Positions 48,172 to 57,179 of a stretch of 64,000 nt of DNA are shown here, piece after piece. The stretch is taken from assembly GCF_014596465.1 (NCBI RefSeq), contig NZ_MECK01000001.1, forward strand, positions 124,001-188,000, read 5' to 3'. The notes under the pieces are model-generated. The model was given only the letters and a program-made list of their open reading frames with translations, was not told the origin of the DNA and searched no databases. Made by a program: the position numbers and the translations under genes. This DNA comes from Streptomyces sp. CBMA123. GTDB taxonomy: Bacteria; Actinomycetota; Actinomycetes; Streptomycetales; Streptomycetaceae. Numbering within the stretch: the stretch's first letter is position 1; each line of letters begins with the position of its first letter.

Positions 48172-48220
48172 CGGCGGACTCGGCCTAAGACCACCCGGGG
48201 AACCTGGGCCGAGTCCGCCG
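48172..48220 (-). terminator. Hairpin after the MmyB-type regulator gene
   Basis: CGGCGGACTCGGCC (48172-48185) pairs exactly with GGCCGAGTCCGCCG (48207-48220), just downstream of the regulator's stop on the - strand. The gap 47939-48228 otherwise contains only a short AT-rich patch with a T6 run near 47970 that may end the XRE transcript. Confidence 0.72.
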
Positions 48221-48228
48221 CAAGGGGT

Positions 48229-49047
48229 TCAGACGCCGTGGAAGCTGACAATGAACCGCAGCGTGGTGTTGCGCAGCGGGGCCAGGGCCATGATCCGGCA
48301 AGGCACCTTGTCGTCACCGCCGTGGGGCATGCGCATGTACCTCACGTCGCCGTCCGGGTGGACGTAGTAGTCGTGGCGGTCCCAGATTTCCTGCGCCTCG
48401 GGGCAGCCTTCCATGATGTCCTGCACGAGCTGCTTCAGCTGGACGTGGTCAGGATGCTGCGCCGCCGCGGTCCTAATCTGCGCCAAGAACGGGACGGCCC
48501 AATCCTCCTCCCAGTTGACCAGCTGCTCGCGCGCCTCCGGATAGAGGAAGCTCCACCTCATGATGTTGCCGGAGTAGACCCACGGATACATCACCCTGTC
48601 CGGTGAGTTGTGCGCGACGACGTTCCAGGCAAGGTCTGAGATATAGGCCGGGCTCGGCAGCATTTTCGCGAGCAGGCGCTGCATGTCGCCGTCCATCGCC
48701 GCCATGGCGTCCGGCTCCGCACCGCGCTCGGTGGGTCCGCGCCCGATCGCCCGGTGGAAAAGCGCGAGCTTTTCGGCGTCGTTCAAACGCAGCGTATAGG
48801 CGAGTCGATCCAGGAAATCCTCGGAGAAGCTGGCTTCCTCGCCGTTTTCGAGTTTGCTGTACCAGCGGGTGCTGACGCCGATATAGCGAGCCATCTCGCT
48901 TTTCGAGACTTCGGCAGTTCGACGAGCAGAGCCGGTCGTCTTCACCAGACCCGGAAGGGCATTGGGGTCCAGGCGCCGGCGCCAGCGTTCCACCATGCCC
49001 GCCAGAGTCTCATCACGGGCTATCAGGCGTTCGTGGTCGGTCTTCAT
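48229..49047 (-). CDS. XRE regulator with MmyB-like ligand-binding domain
   Basis: 272 residues from ATG 49047. The HTH (SKSEMARYIGVSTRWYSKLE, residues ~48-67) is followed by the MmyB-like domain (~100-265). That domain has SPAYISDLAWNVVAHNSPDRV, NIMRWSFLYPEAREQLVNWE, IWDRHDYYVHPDGDVRYMRM and a closing LRFIVSFHGV. The family regulates secondary-metabolite or short-chain reductase genes and is often divergent from the target. Here it is divergent from fabG-like 49450-50157, so that reductase gene is the likely target. A longer start (GTG 49122) is possible. Confidence 0.86.
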   Translation of the reverse strand: MKTDHERLIARDETLAGMVERWRRRLDPNALPGLVKTTGSARRTAEVSKSEMARYIGVSTRWYSKLENGEEASFSEDFLDRLAYTLRLNDAEKLALFHRAIGRGPTERGAEPDAMAAMDGDMQRLLAKMLPSPAYISDLAWNVVAHNSPDRVMYPWVYSGNIMRWSFLYPEAREQLVNWEEDWAVPFLAQIRTAAAQHPDHVQLKQLVQDIMEGCPEAQEIWDRHDYYVHPDGDVRYMRMPHGGDDKVPCRIMALAPLRNTTLRFIVSFHGV

Positions 49048-49319
49048 GAACGTCGATTCTAGGCAGCGACCGAGAGGCAGGCATGCCGGAGGAGCCTGTG
49101 GGGAACACCACACCGACAGCAAAATCGAATCAACGTAACGAAACGATTTCGATGCTTGTTTTCGGATGATGAACAGTCAGCTGGGAATGATCATGCGGGC
49201 CGATTCCCATGGGGCGTCAGATCCCAGTATCGACGGCCCCTGGGGCCAAACGATTACTTTCCGTTAGCCCGATCAGGCGATAACGCAGCGGAGTCGATGC
49301 GTGTAGCACGAACTACCGG

Positions 49320-49372
49320 TTCCGGAACTGGCGCTTCCGGAAGTGTTTGTTCCGGAACTGAAAGTTCCGGCG
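49320..49372. promoter_or_regulatory. Four TTCCGG boxes at exact 15-bp spacing
   Basis: TTCCGGAA at 49320, 49335 and 49350 plus TTCCGGCG at 49365: three perfect 8-bp palindromes and one half-match, each 15 bp apart. They lie in the 402-bp gap between the MmyB-type regulator and the reductase gene, about 80 bp before the latter's start. They look like a cooperative operator array. The rest of the gap (49048-49319) has AT-rich patches consistent with divergent promoters and no gene. Confidence 0.6.
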
Positions 49373-49449
49373 ACGGTTTGGCAGGGTGGGGCTACCGGCG
49401 GCCGCCAGGTAGCGCCGGGCCTCCCTCACCCCGTTTGGAGTACGTACCC

Positions 49450-50157
49450 ATGTCTCGATCCGCACTCGTCGTCGGCGGCAGCCGTGGCATCGGCCTTGCC
49501 GTAGCGCGACAGCTCCGTGAGCAGGGCCATAGGGTCGCCGTCACCTCTCGCCGCGGAGACTCCCCGGAGGAGGGGCTCCTCGCGGTGCCGTGCGACGTCA
49601 CCAGCCCCGAGTCGGTCGACGCGGCCCTGACCGCGGTCGAGGCGGCGCACGGCCCGATCGAGATCGTCGTGATCAACGCGGGCATCACCCGCGACACCCT
49701 GCTGCTCCGCATGAGCGAGGAGGACTTCGACGCCACGCTCCAGACCAACCTGGCCGGGGCGTACCGGGTCGCCAAGCGGGCCGTCAAGGGCATGATGCGT
49801 GGCCGGTTCGGCCGCCTGGTGTTCATCTCCTCCGCGGGTGCGATGACGGGGGAGGCCGGTCAGGCCAACTACGCCGCCTCCAAGGCGGGCCTGATCGGCT
49901 TCGCCCGGTCCCTGGCCCGAGAGCTGGCCTCGCGCGGGATCACCAGCAACGTGGTCGCGCCCGGCCTGACCGAGACCGACATGACCGCTGTGCTGACGGA
50001 CTCCCAGCGCGAGTCCCTGCTGCAGCGCGTGCCCATGGGCCGCATGGCCCGACCGGACGAGGTCGCGGCTGCTGTCGCCTTCGTGACCTCCGACGCCGCC
50101 TCCTACGTGACCGGTGCGGTCATCCCAGTCGATGGTGGCGTCGGCATGGGGCACTGA
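49450..50157 (+). CDS. fabG: FabG-like short-chain dehydrogenase/reductase
   Basis: 235 residues from ATG 49450. It has the NAD(P)-binding GGSRGIGLAVARQL, the VINAG(I) motif, catalytic Ser in FISSAGAMTG, Tyr-x-x-x-Lys as YAASKAG, and the C terminus AAVAFVTSDAASYVTGAVIP with VDGGVGMGH. This matches classical 3-oxoacyl-ACP reductases. A chromosomal FabG is expected elsewhere; this copy is monocistronic between an operator array and a hairpin terminator. It is probably controlled by the divergent MmyB-type regulator, as in related Streptomyces loci. Confidence 0.9.
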   Translation: MSRSALVVGGSRGIGLAVARQLREQGHRVAVTSRRGDSPEEGLLAVPCDVTSPESVDAALTAVEAAHGPIEIVVINAGITRDTLLLRMSEEDFDATLQTNLAGAYRVAKRAVKGMMRGRFGRLVFISSAGAMTGEAGQANYAASKAGLIGFARSLARELASRGITSNVVAPGLTETDMTAVLTDSQRESLLQRVPMGRMARPDEVAAAVAFVTSDAASYVTGAVIPVDGGVGMGH

Positions 50158-50170
50158 CCCGGTTGAATCC

Positions 50171-50204
50171 GGGCCCTGGGCGCATGAGGGGACGCCCAGG
50201 GCCC
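50171..50204 (+). terminator. Hairpin after fabG-like gene
   Basis: GGGCCCTGGGCG (50171-50182) pairs exactly with CGCCCAGGGCCC (50193-50204) with a 10-base loop, 13 bp after the stop. Confidence 0.8.
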
Positions 50205-50248
50205 ACCCAAGACTCCAGCGGAATTCTTGATCATCTCTGGGAGGTGCC

Positions 50249-50746
50249 GTGCATGCGGGTTCACTCCGGACCGCCTGCGAAGATCGACTCGGGCGCCTGA
50301 ATCTGCCGCACCAGTTCAACGAGAACGACCTGATTGGAGCGGTCGCCTCACTGGTCGGACGGACAATCGCCTGCGAGCCCGTCGATATGAGGGGCGCATT
50401 CTCATGCGGACTGCGCAAGAGATATGCCGACCGTGAGGTCATCTACTACGAGAAAAACGCCTCGGCGCTGCATCAGCGACAGATTATTGCCCATGAACTC
50501 TCCCACATCCTCTGGGAGCACAAGGGTGAGATCGATCTCGCCGACCTGATGTCTGACGAGGAACTCGCCAGCCTGATGGACTGGAGTGTCCTCGGTATTT
50601 CCGCCCGCACGTCGTACGAAACCGACGCGGAGGTCGAGGCGGAAATGATGGCCACTCTCATACTTCAGCGCATGTACCGCGGAGCCGTAATGCCCGCCGC
50701 GCGCCCCAGCGCTGCCGATGAGCGCTGGGATGCAATATTCGCCTGA
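50249..50746 (+). CDS. ImmA/IrrE-type metallopeptidase
   Basis: 165 residues from GTG 50249, five bases after GGGAGG. The zinc motif HELSH lies in QIIAHELSHILWEH (~residue 80), with a downstream acidic TDAEVEAEMMATLIL helix that supplies the third ligand. This fits the ImmA/IrrE (DUF955) fold that cleaves XRE-type repressors. Two XRE-type regulators are within 3 kb. It precedes a seven-TM protein and a P450, an order also found in other Streptomyces genomes as far as I recall. Confidence 0.84.
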   Translation: MHAGSLRTACEDRLGRLNLPHQFNENDLIGAVASLVGRTIACEPVDMRGAFSCGLRKRYADREVIYYEKNASALHQRQIIAHELSHILWEHKGEIDLADLMSDEELASLMDWSVLGISARTSYETDAEVEAEMMATLILQRMYRGAVMPAARPSAADERWDAIFA

Positions 50747-50764
50747 TCCCTCAAGGAATAAGTC

Positions 50765-52006
50765 GTGATCAACGCCATTTTCGGCGGCATGCCCCTGATC
50801 CTGCTCGCTGCCTCGCTCTACTGGGCCCTCCGGCGGCGTCCGGGCCAGCGGCCTGCGGGCACTCTGAGCTTGTCCGCTCTCCTCGCTTGCTTCGCGGTCG
50901 CCTTCAGCGCCTACCAGCCGACGATCCGGGCGTTGGAGGACGCCGTCTCTGTGGACCTCTCCCGGCTGGTGAGCAACAGCGCGACCCTGTCCGCAGGAGC
51001 CGCCGTCTCCTCCGTGCTCCTCTACCTCAACTACGACATCGCCGACGCCCGCCGGCGGGTCCGCTGGCGACTTCGTCTCCTGGCCGTGGCCGTTGCCACG
51101 ATGGCCGTCGCCTTCGCCGTCACACCCCGCGAGCTGATGTGGAGCACGGCCGAGACGCAGGGCGGCCTCGACGAGGCACCCACGTCCCTTCACATCTACT
51201 CGGCGGCGTACATCGCCTTCCTCTCGTACGCCGTCTGCGACTGCCTCACCCAGACCTGGACCAGAGCCCGCAAGGCAACCCGGACCACCCAGCGGCTCGG
51301 GCTCCGCACGACAGCCGCCGGCTGCGTCGTCGCGCTCCTCTACACCACCTACAAGACCGTCAACGCCGTGGCGGCACTGTTCGATTGGAACGCCATCCCC
51401 GGTGGCCCTCGCTGCACGAGTCCGGTCACGCCGGTCAACTGCGCTTTCAGCGTGACTGCGCCGGCCGTCAGCGTGCTCCTCATCACGACGGGGCTGACCC
51501 TGCCCGCCATTCTCTGGCCGGTAACGCAGTTCCTCCGCCGCCGCTGGGAGCGCCAGTCCATTTCGGACCTCACCCCGCTCTGGCAGGACCTGACGGAGGT
51601 GTGCCCCAGCGTGGTCTTCCGGACGATCGGCGGGGCGACCGAGTCCGACCTCGTCCTTCACCGACGGGTCGTGGAAGTCTGCGACGGGATCCTCACCCTG
51701 GACGAGCACCGCTCGCGGGCCGTCCAACACGCGGCGGCGGCAGCGGTCGCCGCCACCCGGCACGCCGGGACCGATCGCGGCGCCGCGATCGTCGAGGCGG
51801 CCGTGGTCGCCGGAGCGATTCGCGCCGCCCGTGCAAACGCCCCTGCCCAGGACGATCCTGCCCCGCAGGCGTCCGGTGCCGATGCCCGCGAGGGAGACCT
51901 GCGCGCCGAGGCGTTGTGGCTACGCTCGGTTTCTCGGCAGTACGCGAGCAACGACATCGTCCACCGCGCCGCTGACCACCAGTTCCCGGCGCTCACTGCG
52001 GTCTAG
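50765..52006 (+). CDS. Seven-TM DUF6545 / MAB_1171c-like membrane protein
   Basis: 413 residues, GTG 50765, 18 bp after the peptidase gene. Seven hydrophobic segments occupy residues 1-260 (MPLILLAASLYWALRR; LLAVAVATMAVAFAVTP; IYSAAYIAFLSYAVC; TAPAVSVLLITTGLTLPAIL). A cytoplasmic tail contains LTPLWQDLTEVCPSVVF and LHRRVVEVCDGILTL, a pattern typical of the MAB_1171c/DUF6545 family. It is annotated elsewhere as a putative transporter, but the function is unknown. It is in operon with the ImmA/IrrE and P450 genes. Confidence 0.8.
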   Translation: MINAIFGGMPLILLAASLYWALRRRPGQRPAGTLSLSALLACFAVAFSAYQPTIRALEDAVSVDLSRLVSNSATLSAGAAVSSVLLYLNYDIADARRRVRWRLRLLAVAVATMAVAFAVTPRELMWSTAETQGGLDEAPTSLHIYSAAYIAFLSYAVCDCLTQTWTRARKATRTTQRLGLRTTAAGCVVALLYTTYKTVNAVAALFDWNAIPGGPRCTSPVTPVNCAFSVTAPAVSVLLITTGLTLPAILWPVTQFLRRRWERQSISDLTPLWQDLTEVCPSVVFRTIGGATESDLVLHRRVVEVCDGILTLDEHRSRAVQHAAAAAVAATRHAGTDRGAAIVEAAVVAGAIRAARANAPAQDDPAPQASGADAREGDLRAEALWLRSVSRQYASNDIVHRAADHQFPALTAV

Positions 52007-52015
52007 GGAGACAAC

Positions 52016-53203
52016 ATGGCCTCCGAATCCCCCTTTGCGGACCCGGAGTTCTACCGGGACCGCTACCCGATCTACGCAGCACTGCGCGGTCGATCTCCCG
52101 TTCTCCAGGTCCCCATGGGCGATGGCGGCGCGACGGCGATTGCCGTAACCGGCTACGAGCAGGCGCGCCAGGCATTCGCCGCCGCCCTCTCCAAGGACAC
52201 CGGGGCCTACTTCGCCGGCCGCCCGTCCGGCCGTTCACTCCACCCTGCGGTCGCCCACACCATGCTGCACACCGACCCGCCCGAGCACACCCGGCTACGC
52301 CGCCTGGTGACCAAGGCGTTCACCCCGGCCCGGGTCGACGGCCTGCGCCCCTACATCCGTTCCCTCGCCGAGCAGCTCGTCGGGGTGTGGGAGCCCGGCA
52401 GGGAGGTCGACCTCGTCGAGGAGCTAGCCGGCCCGCTGCCGGTCACCGTCATCTGCCAGCTCCTTGGCGTTCCCCCGATCGACCGGCCCTCGATCCGAGC
52501 CTGGTCGACCGACCTGTTCGCCACCGGCGACCACCAGCGGATCGACGCGGCCTCCCACGCCCTGGCCGGCTACATGGCTGAGCTGATCGCGGGCAAGCGC
52601 GCCAAGCCGGACCGCTCGCTGCTCGCCGACCTGATCGCGGTGCACGACGACAACTCTGACCGGCTCGGCGAGGACGAGCTGCTCTCCCTCACCGTGCTGC
52701 TGCTGGTCGCTGGCCACGAGACCACCACTGCGGCGATCGGCAACTCGGTGCTCGCGCTGCTCCAGCACCCCGCCGAGCTGGAGCACCTGCGCACCAGCCC
52801 GCACTGTATCCGCACCGCCGTCGACGAGCTGCTCCGCTACGACTCCCCGGTCAGCATCGCCACGTGGCGGTGGGCACCCGACGATGTGGACCTCAGCGGC
52901 ACCCAAGTGCCCGCTGGCAGCCCGGTCTTCGTGTGCCCGGGTGCGGCCAACCGCGACCCCTTGCGGTTCCCTGACCCCGACCGGCTCGACCTCGGCCGTG
53001 CGGACGCCGCCGCCCACCTCGCCTTCGGCCATGGGATCCACCGCTGCCTCGGTGCCCCGCTGGCCCTGGCCGAGATCGAGATCGTGCTCGCCGTCCTCCT
53101 GGAGCGCTTCCCGAACCTGCAGCTAGCCGTCCCCGCCGACCAGCTCGTCTGGCGACAGTCCCGGCTGGTCCGCGGCCTCGGCGCCCTACCGGTGCAGCTG
53201 TAG
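52016..53203 (+). CDS. Cytochrome P450
   Basis: 395 residues from ATG 52016 after GGGAGA. The I-helix oxygen-activation motif is LLLVAGHETTTAAIG (~229-243), the ExxR K-helix is VDELLRYD, and the heme ligand loop is FGHGIHRCLGAPLA with Cys near 343. Soluble bacterial class-I type; it needs ferredoxin and reductase, which are not nearby. The substrate is unknown. Position downstream of the seven-TM protein suggests modification of a signalling or secondary metabolite. Confidence 0.92.
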   Translation: MASESPFADPEFYRDRYPIYAALRGRSPVLQVPMGDGGATAIAVTGYEQARQAFAAALSKDTGAYFAGRPSGRSLHPAVAHTMLHTDPPEHTRLRRLVTKAFTPARVDGLRPYIRSLAEQLVGVWEPGREVDLVEELAGPLPVTVICQLLGVPPIDRPSIRAWSTDLFATGDHQRIDAASHALAGYMAELIAGKRAKPDRSLLADLIAVHDDNSDRLGEDELLSLTVLLLVAGHETTTAAIGNSVLALLQHPAELEHLRTSPHCIRTAVDELLRYDSPVSIATWRWAPDDVDLSGTQVPAGSPVFVCPGAANRDPLRFPDPDRLDLGRADAAAHLAFGHGIHRCLGAPLALAEIEIVLAVLLERFPNLQLAVPADQLVWRQSRLVRGLGALPVQL

Positions 53204-53410
53204 GCGCGGCGGTGCGGGGACACGGACGCACCCGGTCCCGGCAGGGGTTAGGCTCAACTAGGGGCTCCAGCAGGCGCCTTGCCGGGTTCGTCCCGTGTCG
53301 CCCCGCACCCGCATCCCTCGCACGTGCCCGACACGCCGCCACAGCGGGCCGAACGGCCGCGCAGCATAGGGACGGGGTTGCCGGACCGTGCACTCGCCCG
53401 TCAGCGCGGC

Positions 53411-54382
53411 CTACGCCGCGTCGCGCTTCTCGGCCAGCGCGGCCCGGACCTTGGCCATGCCCCTGGCCGTCACATCGCCCCGGCCCTCGTCCGAGGCGGT
53501 CTGGCGACCAGCCCCGGCGCACGCCGGACACAGCCCCGGCTCCGGCAGGGGACCACGGCACTCCGCGCACTCCGTGAACTGCCGCCTCGCCGCTGGCGCC
53601 GCAGGGCGCTCAGCCGGCATCTTCCGCTCCAGCCGCGAGCGCAGCACCCCGGATGGCGAGTAGACCACCTCCGGCAACCCGGCCAGCAGCGCCTGCCGCA
53701 GCTGCTCCTCCGAACCGCCGCGCTCCATCCACTCCCGAACCAGCGGAGCCAGTGCCGCCGCCTCTGCCCCACCTAGCGGCAGGCGCCGCTCCGGTCTGAC
53801 CACGCGCAGCAGCGCGCCCATCGCCGCGTTTGTCGCCTCGTCCACCGGCGCAGCAGGCTCGACGGTTCGAGGAGCGGGAGCGGCTTCCTCCCTCCCACCC
53901 TCGGCGGTCGGCGGAGCCACCGCGACGGGGAGGGTAGGTACTTTGACCAGGTCTTTTGGAAGGACGTCACGATCAGCGGTGTCCGACTCGCCGGAGTCCG
54001 GTTTAGTGGCACCCGGCAGCCCTCCAGGCTGCGGCCGGTCGTAGATATGCGCCTCCGAGCGCAGCCGCCCATTGGGCAGCCGAACCACCTCCACCCGGTA
54101 GTACCCCCACGCCCGCAACTCGTCCAGCGCCGCCGCCAACGCCTTGCGGCCCTGGGGACTCGAGTCCGCCATCTGCCGGCACGTCTCGCGCCAGTCGTCC
54201 GGCCGGGACAGGAGATCCACCAACAAACCGCGGGCGGTGTAGGTCATCGCGCGGTTCTGCGCCAACGAGTTCGGAATGATCACATAGGACGACGAGTGCG
54301 AGCTGCGGTGGATACGCAGGGAGGTCCTCCTGGACGCCGAGCCGATCCGATCCCAACCGGGGGGACGACGGACCATAGCCAC
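53411..54382 (-). CDS. Replication-initiator-like HTH protein with C-terminal zinc ribbon
   Basis: 323 residues from GTG 54382 (ATG 54376 two codons later). Residues ~33-125 read YVIIPNSLAQNRAMTYTARG, LLVDLLSRPDDW, GRKALAAALDELRAWGYYRV and GRLRSEAHIYDRPQ, a winged-helix pattern used by phage/plasmid replisome organisers in actinobacteria. A long disordered middle follows, then a helical segment (LRQALLAGLPEVVYSPSGVL) and a zinc ribbon [17 protein letters not shown]. It may bind origin DNA of this element; no repeats that would be iterons are visible beside it. Confidence 0.74.
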   Translation of the reverse strand: MAMVRRPPGWDRIGSASRRTSLRIHRSSHSSSYVIIPNSLAQNRAMTYTARGLLVDLLSRPDDWRETCRQMADSSPQGRKALAAALDELRAWGYYRVEVVRLPNGRLRSEAHIYDRPQPGGLPGATKPDSGESDTADRDVLPKDLVKVPTLPVAVAPPTAEGGREEAAPAPRTVEPAAPVDEATNAAMGALLRVVRPERRLPLGGAEAAALAPLVREWMERGGSEEQLRQALLAGLPEVVYSPSGVLRSRLERKMPAERPAAPAARRQFTECAECRGPLPEPGLCPACAGAGRQTASDEGRGDVTARGMAKVRAALAEKRDAA

Positions 54383-54759
54383 GAACCCGCTGCAAGTGAA
54401 GCCGACACCGAGCGACCTTGATCACATCATGGCTGTACCCACGCACCGACCAATCGTTGGTGCCTGGCGCGTGGACAGCTGCGATTCGCTCGTTGTCACC
54501 CACTTCTCCGGGAGCAGCGGGGGCTGGGCACCGTCAGACATTCACGTACGCGGTCATCCCTGAGTTCTTGACCCCGTCGACTTACTGAAGCAGAAAGTGG
54601 CCGGCCGGGCGCATGAGCGACAGGTACCCAGGGAGAGCGCGCCGAACCCGGAGGGTGGGTACGCCCAGGAATCGGGCAGCGACGCACAGTGTCCAGTCCG
54701 TCGTAGGCTGATGGATCGCCAGTGAGGTTGAACAACCCGAGGGTCGACAGGAGGCGAGC
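54383..54759. other. Intergenic region before murG-like gene
   Basis: 377 bp with no convincing gene. It holds a small palindrome ACCAA-TCG-TTGGT (54449-54461) that may be an operator. The ribosome site AGGAGG for the following gene is at 54748-54753. It presumably contains divergent promoters for the HTH gene and the murG-like gene. Confidence 0.5.
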
Positions 54760-55935
54760 GTGGGGCTCAAGGGTCAGGACGGACCACTGCGGCTGGTGGT
54801 CACGGGCGGTGGCACGGGCGGGCACACCTACCCTGCGCTGACCGCGGTACGAGCGTTGCAGGCACGGCTCGCCGCGCAGGGGCGGACGGTGGAGGTGCTG
54901 TGGGTGGGCACCGCGGAGGGCTTGGAGTCCCGGGTCGCGCCCGCGGAGGGAATCCTGTTCGCGGCGGTCGCCACGGGAAAGGTCCGACGCTCGTCGAACC
55001 CCTTGAAGATGATCTCGCCAGCAAATGTGCGAGACATGGGCCGGGTGCCGCTGGGTGCGGCTCAGGCCCGGTTGTTGATCGCAGAGTTCAGGCCGAACGT
55101 GGTTCTGGCGACCGGCGGGTACGTGGCGGTGCCGGTGGGGCTGGCGGCGCGCTCGTGCGGGGTGCCGCTGGTGGTGCACGAGCAGACGGTGAGCCTCGGG
55201 CTGGCGAACAAGGTTCTGGCACGGGCGGCGACCCGGGTGGCGGTGTCGTCGGCGTCGACGCTGCCGCTGCTGCCGGAGTCCGCCCGGCGCGCCGCTGCGG
55301 TGACGGGCAACCCGATCCGTCCGGCGGTGCTGGCCGGGCAGGCCGACAAGGCCGTGGCCGCCCTGGGCCTGCACGGGTTCGACCGGTCGCTGCCAACGGT
55401 GTACGTCACCGGCGGCGCGCAGGGCTCGGTGCAGATCAACACCCTGGTGACCGGCGTTCTGCCGTGGCTACTGGAGCGTGCCAACGTGGTGCACCAGTGC
55501 GGTCCGGCGAACGAATCGGGCCTGCGCGGGCAGGCCCAGACGCTGCCGCCGCACCTGGCGGGCCGCTACCTACTGACTGGCTACATGGGTGCGGAACTCC
55601 CGGACGTGCTGGCTCTGGCGGACGCGGTAGTCAGCCGCAGTGGAGCGGGCACGCTCGCGGAGCTGACCGCCCTCGGGAAGGCTGCCGTGTTCATCCCGCT
55701 CGCGTCGTCGGCCGGCAACGAGCAGGCCCAGAACGCCTCCTACTTGGAGAAGGCCGGCGCGGCGGTTGCCCTCCTCGGCGATGTCACGGCGGACGACCTG
55801 CAGGAGGCCCTGTTCCCGCTGCTAGCGGACCGGGTGCGGCGCGAGGCGATGGCGGCGCGTTCCCGGGAGCACGGCCGTCCGGACGCGGCGGAGCGCCTCG
55901 TCGACGTAGTGCTCGAAGCGGCTGCCGGTCGCTGA
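54760..55935 (+). CDS. murG: MurG-type UDP-GlcNAc glycosyltransferase (accessory copy)
   Basis: 391 residues from GTG 54760 after AGGAGG. GT-B fold motifs: N-terminal GGGTGGHTYPAL, GGYVAVPVGLAA, HEQTVSLGLANKVLA, the C-terminal SRSGAGTLAELTALGK and NEQAQNASYLEKAG. The MurG reaction adds GlcNAc to lipid I to give lipid II at the inner membrane. Sequence details (GGTGGH rather than the GGTAGH I recall for Streptomyces MurG, and HEQT) suggest a divergent or acquired copy. With no other wall genes nearby, it could be a resistance duplicate or act on another acceptor. Confidence 0.86.
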   Translation: MGLKGQDGPLRLVVTGGGTGGHTYPALTAVRALQARLAAQGRTVEVLWVGTAEGLESRVAPAEGILFAAVATGKVRRSSNPLKMISPANVRDMGRVPLGAAQARLLIAEFRPNVVLATGGYVAVPVGLAARSCGVPLVVHEQTVSLGLANKVLARAATRVAVSSASTLPLLPESARRAAAVTGNPIRPAVLAGQADKAVAALGLHGFDRSLPTVYVTGGAQGSVQINTLVTGVLPWLLERANVVHQCGPANESGLRGQAQTLPPHLAGRYLLTGYMGAELPDVLALADAVVSRSGAGTLAELTALGKAAVFIPLASSAGNEQAQNASYLEKAGAAVALLGDVTADDLQEALFPLLADRVRREAMAARSREHGRPDAAERLVDVVLEAAAGR

Positions 55936-55985
55936 GACAACCGCTGCGGCCCCTGGCTCCGGGTCGGGTTCGGGCAGGAAGCTGG

Positions 55986-56933
55986 TCATCGGTTCTTCCA
56001 GTCGGTCGGGGAGTTGAGGACGTCGGCGGCCCACTGGTAGTGGCCGGTGTCGCGGATGTGCTTGCCCTGCTCGGGGTAGAGGTCGCACGAGAGCAGGGCG
56101 ACCAGGTGCAGGTAGTCAGCGAGGTCGTCGCGCCGCCCTGCGGGGAGGTTCTCGGCGGCGGTGGCCAGCAGGCGGTTGCGGACCGCGGCGCGGTCTTCGT
56201 CGTACATCCGGTAGTAGGCGCAGGCACCGGCGAGGTCGAAGAGCGGGTCGCCGAGCAGAGTGAAGGTGCCGAAGTCGATGACGGCGCTGACCTTACCGTC
56301 TGCGACGAGGATGTTGCCGGGGTAGAGGTCGCCGTGGATGACGCCCTCGGGCCCGGTGTAGGAGCGGGAGAGCCGCGCAGCGAGTCGGACGGTGATGCTG
56401 TCGACGGCGGGGACGTCGCGGCGCAGGTCCGCCAGCACCTTCGGGAGCTTCTGCCCGAGGAGGCGGCGCAGGAAGGCGGTCCAGTCCTCGCCCTGGTGGG
56501 CCGGGTCGGGATCGAGGAGCATCCGCCGGTCGAGCGGCGTGGTCAGGCGCAGGCCGGTGAGGTCGCGGACGGCGGCCAGGTAGGCGTGTTCGGTGGCCGG
56601 GGAGGTGAGGGTGAGCGCGTCTCCCAACGGGGAGCCGGGCAGCCGGGTCTCGGTGACGGCCAGCAAGGTGCCGTGCTGCTCGATGGCCTGGATCTCGGGC
56701 AGGGCGAAGGGGACGGTGGTGCGGTCGAAGCGCCGGTAGAGGTCGGCGATGGTCTCCAGCGCCTGGTGCTGGTCGGGGTCGGCGTAGACCTTAAGGACCT
56801 GGTCGTGGCCAAGAGCGTAGACGTGGGCCTCGGTGCCGGCGGCGATCAGGTCGGCGGGGGTGAGGCCACGGGCATCGAGGAGGGCGTACTCGGCGTCGGC
56901 GGTGATGCTGCTGACGTCTCGTCGGGTGATCAC
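55986..56933 (-). CDS. Aminoglycoside-phosphotransferase-fold kinase
   Basis: 315 residues from GTG 56933 (the frame is open upstream to 57110). It has the ATP-binding N lobe (GTEAHVYALGHDQVLKVYAD), the catalytic Brenner motif GVIHGDLYPGNILV with the HGDLxxxN signature, and the metal-binding IDFGTFTLLGDPLFDL. This places it in the APH/choline kinase family. The substrate may be an antibiotic, homoserine or another small alcohol. It is convergent with murG. Confidence 0.86.
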   Translation of the reverse strand: MITRRDVSSITADAEYALLDARGLTPADLIAAGTEAHVYALGHDQVLKVYADPDQHQALETIADLYRRFDRTTVPFALPEIQAIEQHGTLLAVTETRLPGSPLGDALTLTSPATEHAYLAAVRDLTGLRLTTPLDRRMLLDPDPAHQGEDWTAFLRRLLGQKLPKVLADLRRDVPAVDSITVRLAARLSRSYTGPEGVIHGDLYPGNILVADGKVSAVIDFGTFTLLGDPLFDLAGACAYYRMYDEDRAAVRNRLLATAAENLPAGRRDDLADYLHLVALLSCDLYPEQGKHIRDTGHYQWAADVLNSPTDWKNR

Positions 56934-57179
56934 GACGTGCTCCAGGTGACGACGGTGCGGCTCTCGGGTCGGACGGGTCCGCCGGTGAAGAAGAGACTGC
57001 GATTCCGGCCTGGTGTAGGGCGTCTTCGAGTTCGGGTCGAGAGTACATTCGGGTGCAGCACGCGAACGCCAACCTTTCCTCGGGACCGTTCGCCGTACCG
57101 CGAGGGTCATCGTTGCCAGGACGGTCGCCCTCGCTCGCCCGCGCCGGCATCACGCGCGCTGAGCCGCCGGCGGGACGCC

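Noticed and set aside
53204-53410. Gene between the P450 and the HTH protein
   Set aside because: Frames are short, overlap the antisense of the HTH gene end and lack a ribosome site.
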